A stretch of DNA of 64,000 nucleotides from an uncultured Sphingomonadales bacterium (GTDB lineage Bacteria > Pseudomonadota > Alphaproteobacteria > Sphingomonadales > Sphingomonadaceae): the NCBI GenBank assembly GCA_903821605.1, contig CAIJLZ010000004.1:248001-312000 (forward strand), in the 5' to 3' direction. How positions within the stretch are numbered: the stretch's first letter is position 1; each line of letters starts with the position of its first letter. Both the position numbers and the translations under genes were made by a program. A model generated the notes under the pieces. The model was not told the DNA's origin and ran no database searches. It saw only the letters and a list, made by a program, of their open reading frames with translations. Of this stretch, positions 48,953 to 57,075 are shown piece by piece.

Positions 48953-51091
48953 TCAGGCGGCCGTGGGCGAGGCGATTGTGCGCACCGCTTCGGAGGCGCC
49001 GCGCATGGCGCCTTCGATGTAGCTGACGCCGCCGGCATCCCCCACGCTGTGGACGGTAAAGCCGGCCGCAGTCAGTGCCTCGGCCAGCGACAGGTCGCCC
49101 TCCGCCCCCCGCGCGACGATCACATGATCGGCGGGGATTGACTGGGCGGCGCCGCTGGCATCGTTGAAGGTCACGGCGTCCTTGCCGATGACAATGTCGG
49201 AAACGCCCGCATGAAGGCCAAGTCCATGTTCGGCCAGTTCCGACAACAGACGCATCCGGCGAACCAGCAGCAGTCCCTTGCCAAGCCGCGGCGCTTCATC
49301 AATCACGCTGATCTTGCGGCCGCGCTCGGCCAGGAATTCAGCGAGTTCGAGGCCGACCAGTTCGCCGCCGATGATCACGATTTGATCACCCAGCGGCATC
49401 CATGTGTGGGTCGCCTTACGCACCAGCGCGAGGTTGGAGGTGGCACCGGTGGCGGCGCCGACCTTGGTGGCGATACGGGTAAATAGGCCGGTCTTGCGCT
49501 TCAGGTCATCGGAACTTTCGCCCAGCATCATGCTGCGCATGTCATCGCCCGAAAATACATGGTCCTGATCATTGCCGGGGATCGAGGGCATCCCGCGAAT
49601 GGCACCGGTGGCGACGATCACTTCGTCCACATTCAAGCTGCGCAACAGGTCTGGCGTGGCGAGCGTCGATAGGCGCACGTCGATGTTCGCTTCCTTCACT
49701 TCGCGACGCAGCCAGTTGAGCAGGCGTTCATTGGGTTCATAGGCCAGGCTGGCAAAGCGCAGCGTGCCGCCAAGCCTGTCGGACTTTTCGATCAGCGTGA
49801 CCTTGTGGCCCAGCGCGGCAAGGCGTCGCGCGGATTCCATGCCGCCGGGGCCGCCGCCGATCACGGCGATGTGCTTGGGCGCGCTGCCGGCCTGCGGCGG
49901 CTCGCCCTTGAATTCGAAACTGAAAGAGGGATTGACCGCACAGCGCGAAGGCTGGCCAAGGTAGATCGCGCTGACGCAGGTGTAGCAATAGATGCAGGGG
50001 CGGACCGTCTCCGGCTCGCCTGCCAGCAGCTTGTTCGGCAGGGCCGGATCGGCCAGCAGCTTGCGCCCCATGGCGATGAAATCGACTTCGCCCTTGCCGA
50101 TCGCGCGGTCGCCCGTGTCCACTTCGACGCGGCCCGACCCGATCACCGGGATCGAGACGGCGGCGCGAATGTCCGCCGTGGCGGGCAGGTTGAAGTTATC
50201 AAGATGCGGAATGTTCGATTCCGAATGGAGCTTGCCCACGCCGGTATCGTGATAGGCGGTGACCGTGATGGCATCGACGCCTGCCGCTTCGACCATTTTC
50301 GCATTGGCCACCGCGTCTTCGATGGTGATGCCGCCGACCTTACCGACTTCGCGCGAATCCAGCTTGATCCACACCGGGTAATCGGGGCCGACCGCCTTGC
50401 GGATTGCGGCGATCACTTCCAGCGTCAGGCGCAGGCGGTTTTCGCGGCTGCCGCCATAGCCATCGGTGCGCGTATTGGTGACGGGCGAGGTGAATGAGGA
50501 GAGCAGATAACCATGGCCTGCGTGGATCTCGATCCCGTCAAACCCGGCTTCCTTGGCGCGGCGAGCGCCTTCACCGAATTGCTGCACGGCCAGATCAATA
50601 TCTGCCTGTTCGAGCAACTTGAGTTCAGGGGCGGCTACGCCGCCGACGCCGCCCATTTCCTCGGGCAGGAAATAGTTCATGAAATCGCCCTTATAGGGCG
50701 GCGGCACGGCCGGACCCCAGAGCGGATGGCCCCAGCGTGCTGCCGAATATCCAGCCACGAAACCGCCATGGTGGAGCTGCACCGCGATCTTGGCACCAAG
50801 TGCGTGAACGCGGTCGGTCATTATTTTGAGGCCGGGGATGAACTTGTCGTCCGAAATCGCGGTTTGCCCAGTGGCTACGGCACCCACTGGCCACGCCACA
50901 CCCGCCACGCCCGAGATGATCAGCGCGACGCCGCCCTTTGCCTGTTCTTCATGATAGGCGATCAACTGTTCGCCAACGGTGCCGTCATCTTCAGACAGGC
51001 TGACCCCCATCGCGGTGACGGCGATGCGGTTCTTCAGCTCCATTGAACCGATGCGGCCGGGGGAAAGTAGGTGCGGGTAAAGGTTCGACAT
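48953..51091 (-). CDS. FadH/BaiCD-like FMN/FAD/4Fe-4S reductase, 712 aa
   Basis: Two-part reductase of the 2,4-dienoyl-CoA reductase type. The N-terminal OYE TIM barrel (1-350) has FMN-site IEIHAGHGYLLSSFTSPVTNTRTDGYGGS; cysteines 366, 369, 372 and 384 (CIYCYTC then CAVNP) bind the 4Fe-4S cluster; the C-terminal part (405-712) binds FAD and NAD(P) with IGGGPGGMESARRLA and IIGGELVGLELAEFLAERG. The C-x2-C-x2-C spacing is one residue shorter than the C-x2-C-x3-C of E. coli FadH. It would reduce a conjugated enone or dienoyl-CoA, including 3-keto-4-ene steroids as BaiCD-like proteins do. Divergent from the 51388 operon. Confidence 0.88.
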   Translation of the reverse strand: MSNLYPHLLSPGRIGSMELKNRIAVTAMGVSLSEDDGTVGEQLIAYHEEQAKGGVALIISGVAGVAWPVGAVATGQTAISDDKFIPGLKIMTDRVHALGAKIAVQLHHGGFVAGYSAARWGHPLWGPAVPPPYKGDFMNYFLPEEMGGVGGVAAPELKLLEQADIDLAVQQFGEGARRAKEAGFDGIEIHAGHGYLLSSFTSPVTNTRTDGYGGSRENRLRLTLEVIAAIRKAVGPDYPVWIKLDSREVGKVGGITIEDAVANAKMVEAAGVDAITVTAYHDTGVGKLHSESNIPHLDNFNLPATADIRAAVSIPVIGSGRVEVDTGDRAIGKGEVDFIAMGRKLLADPALPNKLLAGEPETVRPCIYCYTCVSAIYLGQPSRCAVNPSFSFEFKGEPPQAGSAPKHIAVIGGGPGGMESARRLAALGHKVTLIEKSDRLGGTLRFASLAYEPNERLLNWLRREVKEANIDVRLSTLATPDLLRSLNVDEVIVATGAIRGMPSIPGNDQDHVFSGDDMRSMMLGESSDDLKRKTGLFTRIATKVGAATGATSNLALVRKATHTWMPLGDQIVIIGGELVGLELAEFLAERGRKISVIDEAPRLGKGLLLVRRMRLLSELAEHGLGLHAGVSDIVIGKDAVTFNDASGAAQSIPADHVIVARGAEGDLSLAEALTAAGFTVHSVGDAGGVSYIEGAMRGASEAVRTIASPTAA

Positions 51092-51265
51092 TCGAATATT
51101 TCCTGTGTTGGCGCGCGGATCAGGCGGCGGTCTGCAATCTGGCGTGCTGCATCAAACAACGCACGACGCGACCATCATGGCTTTCCCAAGCCAGTGGCGG
51201 CGTGTCGTCTAACATCATGCTGATGTCGCCATGGAGGCGTCAAAAAACCGCATTTATCCTCTCAC

Positions 51266-51314
51266 ACAAGCCTTAAAGCTTGTCATTGCGTAGCGTATCA
51301 TCGAAGATACTACG
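51266..51314. promoter_or_regulatory. Two palindromes in a divergent promoter region
   Basis: The 296-base gap 51092-51387 has no gene. ACAAGC (51266-51271), six bases, GCTTGT (51278-51283) is a perfect inverted repeat. Directly after it CGTAG-CG-TATC (51289-51299) pairs with GATA-CTACG (51306-51314). They lie 75 to 120 bases before the SDR start and about 200 bases from the OYE start, as expected for a control region of the divergent genes. Confidence 0.45.
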
Positions 51315-51387
51315 ATAATCAATGGCTTTAAGCCAAGCCCATTTTTCCGGCCAATGGAAGATGGAGCGCATGGGAAGGAAGCGGGCA

Positions 51388-52167
51388 ATGGGGATCCACA
51401 ATACACGACTGGTCGGCAAGGCTGTGATGGTCGTGGGCGCTGGTTCGGGCATCGGGGCGGCAACCGTAGAACGGCTGTGTGCCGAGGGTGCGCGGGTCTG
51501 TGTGGCGGATATCAACTTTGCTGCCGCTGAAGCTGTCGCTGCCCGCATGACGGAGGCGGGCTATGAAGCCTTTGCCGTGGCGGTAGACATTGTCGAGGAA
51601 GCATCGGTCAACGCGGCCTTTGCCGCGGCGGTGGCCCGGCTCGGGCGGTTGGACGGCGTGCATGTCAATGCAGCAGATTTGCGCACGATTTTTGCCGATA
51701 GCGATGCGCTGTCGGTGGAACTGGGTGTGTTCGACCGGACGATTACGGTCAACTTGCGCGGCCATCTGCTGTGTACGCGCGCGGCCCTGCCGCACTTGCT
51801 GGCCGCAGGCGGCGGCGCGCTGGTGTATACGTCATCGGGCGCGTGCGATGGCGGCGAACCGGAGCGGCCATCTTATGCAATGTCGAAAAGCGGGCTGAAC
51901 GCGCTGATGCGCCATGTGGCAAGCCGCTGGGGTAAGGACATGATCACGGCCAATGCCGTTGCGCCCGGCTTTGTGATGACGCCCGAATTGATCGCGGGAG
52001 GACAGGTGCCGGCCGACTGGATCGACTATAGCATCGCCAAGACGCGCAGCACCCGGCTCGGCAAGGCCGAGGATATTGCAGGCGTGGTTGCCATGCTGCT
52101 GTCCGAAGACGGACGCTGGATCAATGGGCAAGTGTTCCATATTAACGGCGGTGCGTTGTTAACGTAA
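51388..52167 (+). CDS. SDR oxidoreductase with altered NNAG motif, 259 aa
   Basis: Short-chain dehydrogenase: VMVVGAGSGIGAATVERLCAEGARVCVADIN (Asp, NAD-type), VHVNAADLRTIF where NNAG is expected, VYTSSGACDGGEPERPSYAMSK and a C-terminal DGRWINGQVFHINGGALL. Paralogue of the SDR at 30542, sharing the unusual central motif and C-terminus. The ATG at 51388 is chosen because GGGAAGGAAG lies just before it and palindromes occupy the DNA upstream; ATGs at 51322, 51361 and 51370 are also in frame. Opens an operon with an OYE and a Baeyer-Villiger enzyme. Confidence 0.84.
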   Translation: MGIHNTRLVGKAVMVVGAGSGIGAATVERLCAEGARVCVADINFAAAEAVAARMTEAGYEAFAVAVDIVEEASVNAAFAAAVARLGRLDGVHVNAADLRTIFADSDALSVELGVFDRTITVNLRGHLLCTRAALPHLLAAGGGALVYTSSGACDGGEPERPSYAMSKSGLNALMRHVASRWGKDMITANAVAPGFVMTPELIAGGQVPADWIDYSIAKTRSTRLGKAEDIAGVVAMLLSEDGRWINGQVFHINGGALLT

Positions 52168-52207
52168 CGGCGCTGCGCGGGCGGCTAAGACCCGCAGGGG
52201 GGATATC

Positions 52208-53509
52208 ATGACCGACACGATACCGATTGCGCGACCGCTGGTGCTGCCATGCGGCGTCGTCATTTCCAATCGGCTCGCCAAAGGCGCCATGACCGAAGGT
52301 CTTGCCTCTCCGCAGGGTGTGCCGACGGCCGAACTGGCCCGCCTGTACCGTGTGTGGTCGCATGGGGGTGCGGGTTTGCTGTTGACTGGCAATGTGGTGA
52401 TCGACCGCCATCACCTAGAGCGGCCGGGCAATGTGATCATCGATCGGCCACCGTCCGATGAAATGATGACGGCGTTGAAGGACTGGGCCGCCAACGGAAC
52501 CGAGGGTGGCAACCAACTTTGGATGCAGATCAGCCACGCCGGACGGCAGACGCAGACCAATGTGAACCCAGCGCCCAAGGCGCCATCGGCGGTAAGTGTG
52601 CGCTTGCCGGGTGGTCGTTTCGGTACGCCGGTGCCGCTGATGCATGAGGAAATTCTGGACCTGATCAACCGCTTCGTGATCGCGGCGGTCGCGGCGAAGG
52701 AGGCGGGCTTTACCGGCGTGCAGGTGCACGCCGCCCATGGTTATCTCATCTCGCAGTTCCTCAGCCCGTTGACCAATCTGCGTGATGATGAGTGGGGCGG
52801 CAGCCTAGGCAACCGCGCACGGTTCCTGCTCGAAACGGTGCGGCAGATCCGCAGCGCTGTCGGTCCGGCCTTTCCGGTTTCGGTGAAGCTGAACTCCGCC
52901 GATTTCCAGCGCGGCGGCTTTGCCTTTGAAGAAAGCCTGCAAGTTGCCCGTTGGCTGGAACAGGCCGGCCTTGACCTGCTCGAAATTTCTGGCGGTTCCT
53001 ATGAACAGCCCGCGATGATGGACATGGACGGAATAGACGGCCCGGCAGAACCGACGGCAGTCCGGGCCTCCACCGCCGCGCGCGAGGCCTATTTCGTCGA
53101 TTTTGCCAAGGCGATGAAGGCCGAGTTGACGGTGATGCCGTTGATGGTGACCGGTGGTTTCCGCAGCCGCATCGCCATGGACCATGCACTCTCCACCGGT
53201 GCGGCAGACCTGATCGGCATCGGTCGGCCGCTGTGCGGCGCGCCGGATGCATGCCATGATCTGCTGTCCGGTAGCGCCGGCCTGCCTTGCTTCGAGAAAC
53301 AGTTATCGCTGCTACCTGGCTGGTTGCGCTGGGCCGAGCGGATCAAGGTTGTGGGCGCGATCGCCGGTTTTGCGGTGCAGTTCTGGTATTATGCCCAGAT
53401 CGACAGCATCGGGCGCACGGGCAAGCCGCGCCTGTCGCAATCGCCGCTGTCGGGCATGTTGCAGGTGGAGCGGCAAAGCCGGGCATGGCTCGCGGCCCGT
53501 GGCGCCTAA
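52208..53509 (+). CDS. OYE-family NADH:flavin oxidoreductase, 433 aa
   Basis: Old yellow enzyme family FMN protein reducing activated C=C bonds. The barrel shows WMQISHAGRQTQTNVNPAPKAPSAV (the H-A-G-R-Q substrate/FMN segment), VQVHAAHGYLISQFLSPLTNLRDDEWGGS and the C-terminal phosphate site MVTGGFRSR and DLIGIGRPL. About 60 C-terminal residues beyond the barrel (LSLLPGWLRWAERIKVVGAIAGFAVQFWYYAQ) are hydrophobic and could attach to the membrane. No Fe-S or FAD part, in contrast to the 48953 gene. Lies 40 bases after the SDR. Confidence 0.9.
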   Translation: MTDTIPIARPLVLPCGVVISNRLAKGAMTEGLASPQGVPTAELARLYRVWSHGGAGLLLTGNVVIDRHHLERPGNVIIDRPPSDEMMTALKDWAANGTEGGNQLWMQISHAGRQTQTNVNPAPKAPSAVSVRLPGGRFGTPVPLMHEEILDLINRFVIAAVAAKEAGFTGVQVHAAHGYLISQFLSPLTNLRDDEWGGSLGNRARFLLETVRQIRSAVGPAFPVSVKLNSADFQRGGFAFEESLQVARWLEQAGLDLLEISGGSYEQPAMMDMDGIDGPAEPTAVRASTAAREAYFVDFAKAMKAELTVMPLMVTGGFRSRIAMDHALSTGAADLIGIGRPLCGAPDACHDLLSGSAGLPCFEKQLSLLPGWLRWAERIKVVGAIAGFAVQFWYYAQIDSIGRTGKPRLSQSPLSGMLQVERQSRAWLAARGA

Positions 53510-53619
53510 GTAAGGTATGTGCGCTATTCTTCGCCCATAGCCCCAGCGGGTGATGTGCGGCATCATGGTGTGCGGGCATGACGGCTGCATCAAGAACACT
53601 TTTGGGATGAGGGTTGATG

Positions 53620-55101
53620 ATGACTGAGACGAATGGCGCCGCTGCGCGCAAACTGAAAACCGTGATTGTGGGCGCTGGCATGGCCGGCATTCTGGCGGCG
53701 ATCAAGCTGAAGCAACGCGGCGAAGATTTCGTGGTACTGGAAAAGGCGGCGAAGATCGGCGGCACTTGGCGCGAGAACCGCTATCCGGGGCTGACCTGCG
53801 ACGTACCCGCGCATGCCTATACCTACACGTTTGAGCCTTATGCCGAATGGCTGGCCTATTACGCCACGGGTGCGGAAATTCAGGCCTATTTCGAGATGGT
53901 GACCGACAAATACGGCATCCGGCCCCACATCCGCTTCAACACCGAAGTGACCGCGCTCACTTGGGACGAGGCGGCGCACCAGTGGACGGTGAGCGTGGCC
54001 AATGGCGAGACGCTGGTGGCCGATGCGGTGGTTGCCGCGTCAGGTGTGCTGCATCACCCCAAGATGCCCGATATTCCTGGGCTGGACAGCTTTGCCGGCA
54101 CCAAGGTGCACTCGGCGCAGTGGAACGAGAACACCCCCATCGACGGTAAGCGCGTGGGCCTGATCGGCAATGGTTCCACCGGCATCCAGATCGTGACGGC
54201 GATCAACAAGCGGGTGGAAAAGCTGGTGCACTTCCAGCGCAGCCCCCAGTGGGTGATGCCGGTCCCCTATTTCGCGTACAGCGATGAAGATCGTGCGGCT
54301 TTCCGCGCCGATCCGAAATTGATCGACGCGATCCGTTTCAGCGACGAATATCTTGGCAATGTGCGCCGCTTTACCGATGCGATTACCGATATCGACGGGC
54401 CAGAGATCAAGATGATCGAGGACCTGTGCCGCGATTATTTCGAGGCGTCCATCCGCGATCCCGAACTGAAGGAAAAGCTGCGCCCGAACTATCGTGCGGC
54501 GTGCAAGCGGCTGATCTATTCGTGGTGCTATTACGAAGAGGTGCAGCATCCTGCCGTCTATGTCGAAACCGGCAAGATCGAACGGATAGAACCGAATGGC
54601 GTGCGGATGGCCGATGGCACGTTCCATGAACTCGATACGCTGATTTTGGCGACCGGCTTCCATGCCGACCGCTTTATCCGCCCTGCCAGCGTGACAGGCG
54701 AAGGCGGGCAGACGCTCGATGCCGCATGGGCCACCCGACCGACCGCCTATTATGCGGTGGCGGTGCCGGGCTTCCCCAACTTTTTCATGCTCAACGGGCC
54801 GACCGGGCCGGTCGGCAACTTTTCGCTGATCGACATTGCCGAGCATCAGTGGGGCTATATCGAACAGCTAATGGATGTGTTGCGCCGGGGTAATGCGGCG
54901 GCGGTGCGGCCGACGGCCGAGGCCCATGCCGGTTATGAGGAGCGGCGGATCGCGGCGGCGAAGAAGACCATCTTCGGATCGGGTTGCCAAAGCTGGTATC
55001 TTGACGCGACCGGCGTGCCCGCCAGCTGGCCGTGGAGCTATGACGCCTTTGTCGAGGCGATGAAGACGCCGAAGCTGGAGGATTACCGCATCACCGCCTA
55101 A
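53620..55101 (+). CDS. Baeyer-Villiger-type FAD monooxygenase, 493 aa
   Basis: Class B flavin monooxygenase inserting oxygen next to a ketone. FAD motif VIVGAGMAGILAAIKL (GAGMAG 18-23), the Baeyer-Villiger fingerprint as F158-A-G-T-K-V-H164-S-A-Q-W168-N, with Asn in the usual Pro/Asp place, and the NADPH motif IGNGSTGIQ (182-190). The ATG at 53620 has GAGGG at the best distance; ATG 53617 and TTG 53614 precede it. It follows the OYE after about 110 bases and is convergent with a TetR gene. A ketosteroid or cyclic ketone is a reasonable substrate class. Confidence 0.9.
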   Translation: MTETNGAAARKLKTVIVGAGMAGILAAIKLKQRGEDFVVLEKAAKIGGTWRENRYPGLTCDVPAHAYTYTFEPYAEWLAYYATGAEIQAYFEMVTDKYGIRPHIRFNTEVTALTWDEAAHQWTVSVANGETLVADAVVAASGVLHHPKMPDIPGLDSFAGTKVHSAQWNENTPIDGKRVGLIGNGSTGIQIVTAINKRVEKLVHFQRSPQWVMPVPYFAYSDEDRAAFRADPKLIDAIRFSDEYLGNVRRFTDAITDIDGPEIKMIEDLCRDYFEASIRDPELKEKLRPNYRAACKRLIYSWCYYEEVQHPAVYVETGKIERIEPNGVRMADGTFHELDTLILATGFHADRFIRPASVTGEGGQTLDAAWATRPTAYYAVAVPGFPNFFMLNGPTGPVGNFSLIDIAEHQWGYIEQLMDVLRRGNAAAVRPTAEAHAGYEERRIAAAKKTIFGSGCQSWYLDATGVPASWPWSYDAFVEAMKTPKLEDYRITA

Positions 55102-55120
55102 ATGGGTGGTGACGCCACAA

Positions 55121-55807
55121 TCAAGGCGCGGAGAAGATCCCCGGCGCCTTGGCTTGGCCGATATGCAGGGCGATCACCTCGTCGGCGATGCCCATCCCGC
55201 GGCAGCAAAACCATGTTGCTTGACGGGCCAGTTCCTCGTCCGCCACGCCATAGGGGCGGGCGGCGGGGGGCAGGGCGCTGATGGCGCTGATCATCGTGCC
55301 GACGTGCTCGGCAAACATCGAGGTTGTGTTCACATCCAACGGCTCACCGATAATATCGCCCGCATCGCGCGCTTGGGCGATGGCGGTCTGCACGGTCTTC
55401 TGGTTGCGCCGCAGCGACCGGCGATAGATGAGCGCGGCATAGCTGCCATCGCCAGCCAGACTGCCCAACGTCATGCGATGGCGATCAAGTGATTCAAGCT
55501 TGTCCGTTTCGAGCACACAGGCGCGGAAAAAGGCGTTGAGCGCCTTGACGATTCCGGCTGCACCTACATCGCGGACGCCGATTTCTTCCCAGTTCTGATC
55601 CTGCTCGATGAACACCTGGCGCAGCACGGCGCGATAGAGTGCGAGCTTGGACGTGAAGTGGCGATAGACCAGCGCTTCGGAAATATTCGCTTCATGCGCG
55701 ATCTGCAGCGTCTTCGCGCCATCATAGCCATGCCGCGAGAACACGCGTCGCGCGGCGGCCACAATCTGGGCGCGGCGTTCGGTGCCGGGGATGCGCTTCT
55801 TGGCCAT
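55121..55807 (-). CDS. TetR-family transcriptional regulator, 228 aa
   Basis: TetR-type repressor: RRAQIVAAARRVFSRHGYDGAKTLQIAHEANISEALVYRHFTSKLALYRAVL at residues 12-63 is the HTH, followed by an all-helical ligand domain. The ATG at 55807 is five bases from a near-palindrome (55813-55832), its probable own operator. It lies downstream of the LLM-LuxR genes on the same strand, but the intergenic operator suggests its own promoter. Candidate repressor of the Baeyer-Villiger and LLM genes. Confidence 0.92.
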   Translation of the reverse strand: MAKKRIPGTERRAQIVAAARRVFSRHGYDGAKTLQIAHEANISEALVYRHFTSKLALYRAVLRQVFIEQDQNWEEIGVRDVGAAGIVKALNAFFRACVLETDKLESLDRHRMTLGSLAGDGSYAALIYRRSLRRNQKTVQTAIAQARDAGDIIGEPLDVNTTSMFAEHVGTMISAISALPPAARPYGVADEELARQATWFCCRGMGIADEVIALHIGQAKAPGIFSAP

Positions 55808-55812
55808 GGGTA

Positions 55813-55832
55813 CTCACTTACGTTTAAGCGAG
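55813..55832. promoter_or_regulatory. Probable TetR autoregulatory operator
   Basis: CTCACTTA (55813-55820), CGTT, TAAGCGAG (55825-55832): eight-base arms with a single mismatch, directly in front of the TetR ATG. A related half site ACTTACTAAAGC lies at 55888-55899, and the octamer GTAAGTGA (reverse complement TCACTTAC) recurs at 58394-58401 in the control region of the LLM and SDR genes. Confidence 0.55.
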
Positions 55833-55906
55833 GCGCTGTCAATCCCGGTTTAGCTAGGCTTTGCGATACGAGATTGTGTCTGGCATACTTACTAAAGCCA
55901 GTTGGC

Positions 55907-57055
55907 TCAGCCCGAAAGGGTGGAGAGTAGCGCGACGAGTTGGGTCTGCCTATGCACGCCGGTCTTGGCGAAGACCGAGCGCAATTGCACTTTGGCGGTA
56001 TTGTGCGCGATGCCCAACTGCTTGGCGGCATCGACCAGCGATAGCCCCCGGTTGAGCACGCTGGCCAGCCGCGCCTCGGCCATGGTCAGCCCCAGCACAT
56101 CGCGCAGCACTTGCGGGTCGGGTGCTGCTTCCCCCGCCGGCCGGGCCAGAAACAGGGCCAGCGCGCCGGTGCCCGAATGGATCGCTGGCAAATCCAGCGG
56201 TCGCGCGGTGGCGACCAGATCGCCATGGACCGGGCGATCAATGCGAAATCGGGTGACGCCGGGCGCGATTTTATCCGCGCTGGGGTCTTCATTGGGCGTT
56301 AGCAGCGATTCCACGATACGGCGGTTGGCGGTGGTCGAAAATGCGATCTCGTCGCTGCGCCGGTATACACCTTCGCCTTCATGCAGGAAGCGCTCGGCCA
56401 GCGCATTGGTGCTGACGATGCGCCGCGCGCGATCAAGCACCACCAGCGCCAGCCCTAGCCCTTGTGCGGTGGCATGGAACATGCCGTGCTGCGCGCCCGC
56501 GAATTGCAGCCGTTCAAACAGGCTTACCGCGATGCGCAGATGTGGCACCAGCGCCTGCAAGCCCATGCGATCGGCAGCGGTGAAATCGGCTAAGCTCTGA
56601 TCCCGGCTGATGCGCAAGCGCGCTTCGAACCGGCCCAGCTTTTCCGTGCCGAAGCGCAAGTCCACCCCCAGCACTTGTTCGCCGCCTGACAGGTGCAGAT
56701 ATTCGCGATAGGCTGGCAATAGCGCGTCGGGATTCGCCGCCAGAAATTGGGCCAGCGACGTGACTTGTCCCTCGGGCAGGTCGCGAAACGCGTCGTCGGC
56801 AAAGAAGCTGGTGACGTAATCGGCGCTAAATTGCGGGTCGGCCCCCGGCGTCACAAAGGTGCCCGGCTGGCGTTGGCCCGGCGTGGTGATGATCAGCGTG
56901 GCATAGGAGGAATCCATCCATCGGGCCAGCGCCTCCAGAAACGCCTGCCACGGTTCCGGCTCATCAACCCCGGCATAAAGCCGGGCGAGGAGATCAGAAA
57001 TGACGGGATCGATCATGTTGCCCATGTCGGCGTGATTATAGGTGATGACCGACAT
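55907..57055 (-). CDS. LuxR-type HTH regulator without receiver domain, 382 aa
   Basis: Regulator with a C-terminal LuxR HTH (VLGLTMAEARLASVLNRGLSLVDAAKQLGIAHNTAKVQLRSVFAKTGVHRQTQLVALLS) and a 300-residue N-terminal sensory part with a PAS-like section LALVVLDRARRIVSTNALAERFL. No phosphoacceptor domain. Same architecture as the 22086 regulator, from which it is divergent in sequence. The ATG at 57055 is chosen; ATGs at 57025 and 57016 are possible. It follows the LLM gene by about 20 bases on the same strand and so is probably co-transcribed with it. Confidence 0.82.
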   Translation of the reverse strand: MSVITYNHADMGNMIDPVISDLLARLYAGVDEPEPWQAFLEALARWMDSSYATLIITTPGQRQPGTFVTPGADPQFSADYVTSFFADDAFRDLPEGQVTSLAQFLAANPDALLPAYREYLHLSGGEQVLGVDLRFGTEKLGRFEARLRISRDQSLADFTAADRMGLQALVPHLRIAVSLFERLQFAGAQHGMFHATAQGLGLALVVLDRARRIVSTNALAERFLHEGEGVYRRSDEIAFSTTANRRIVESLLTPNEDPSADKIAPGVTRFRIDRPVHGDLVATARPLDLPAIHSGTGALALFLARPAGEAAPDPQVLRDVLGLTMAEARLASVLNRGLSLVDAAKQLGIAHNTAKVQLRSVFAKTGVHRQTQLVALLSTLSG

Positions 57056-57075
57056 AGGCAAACGCTGCGTTCAAT

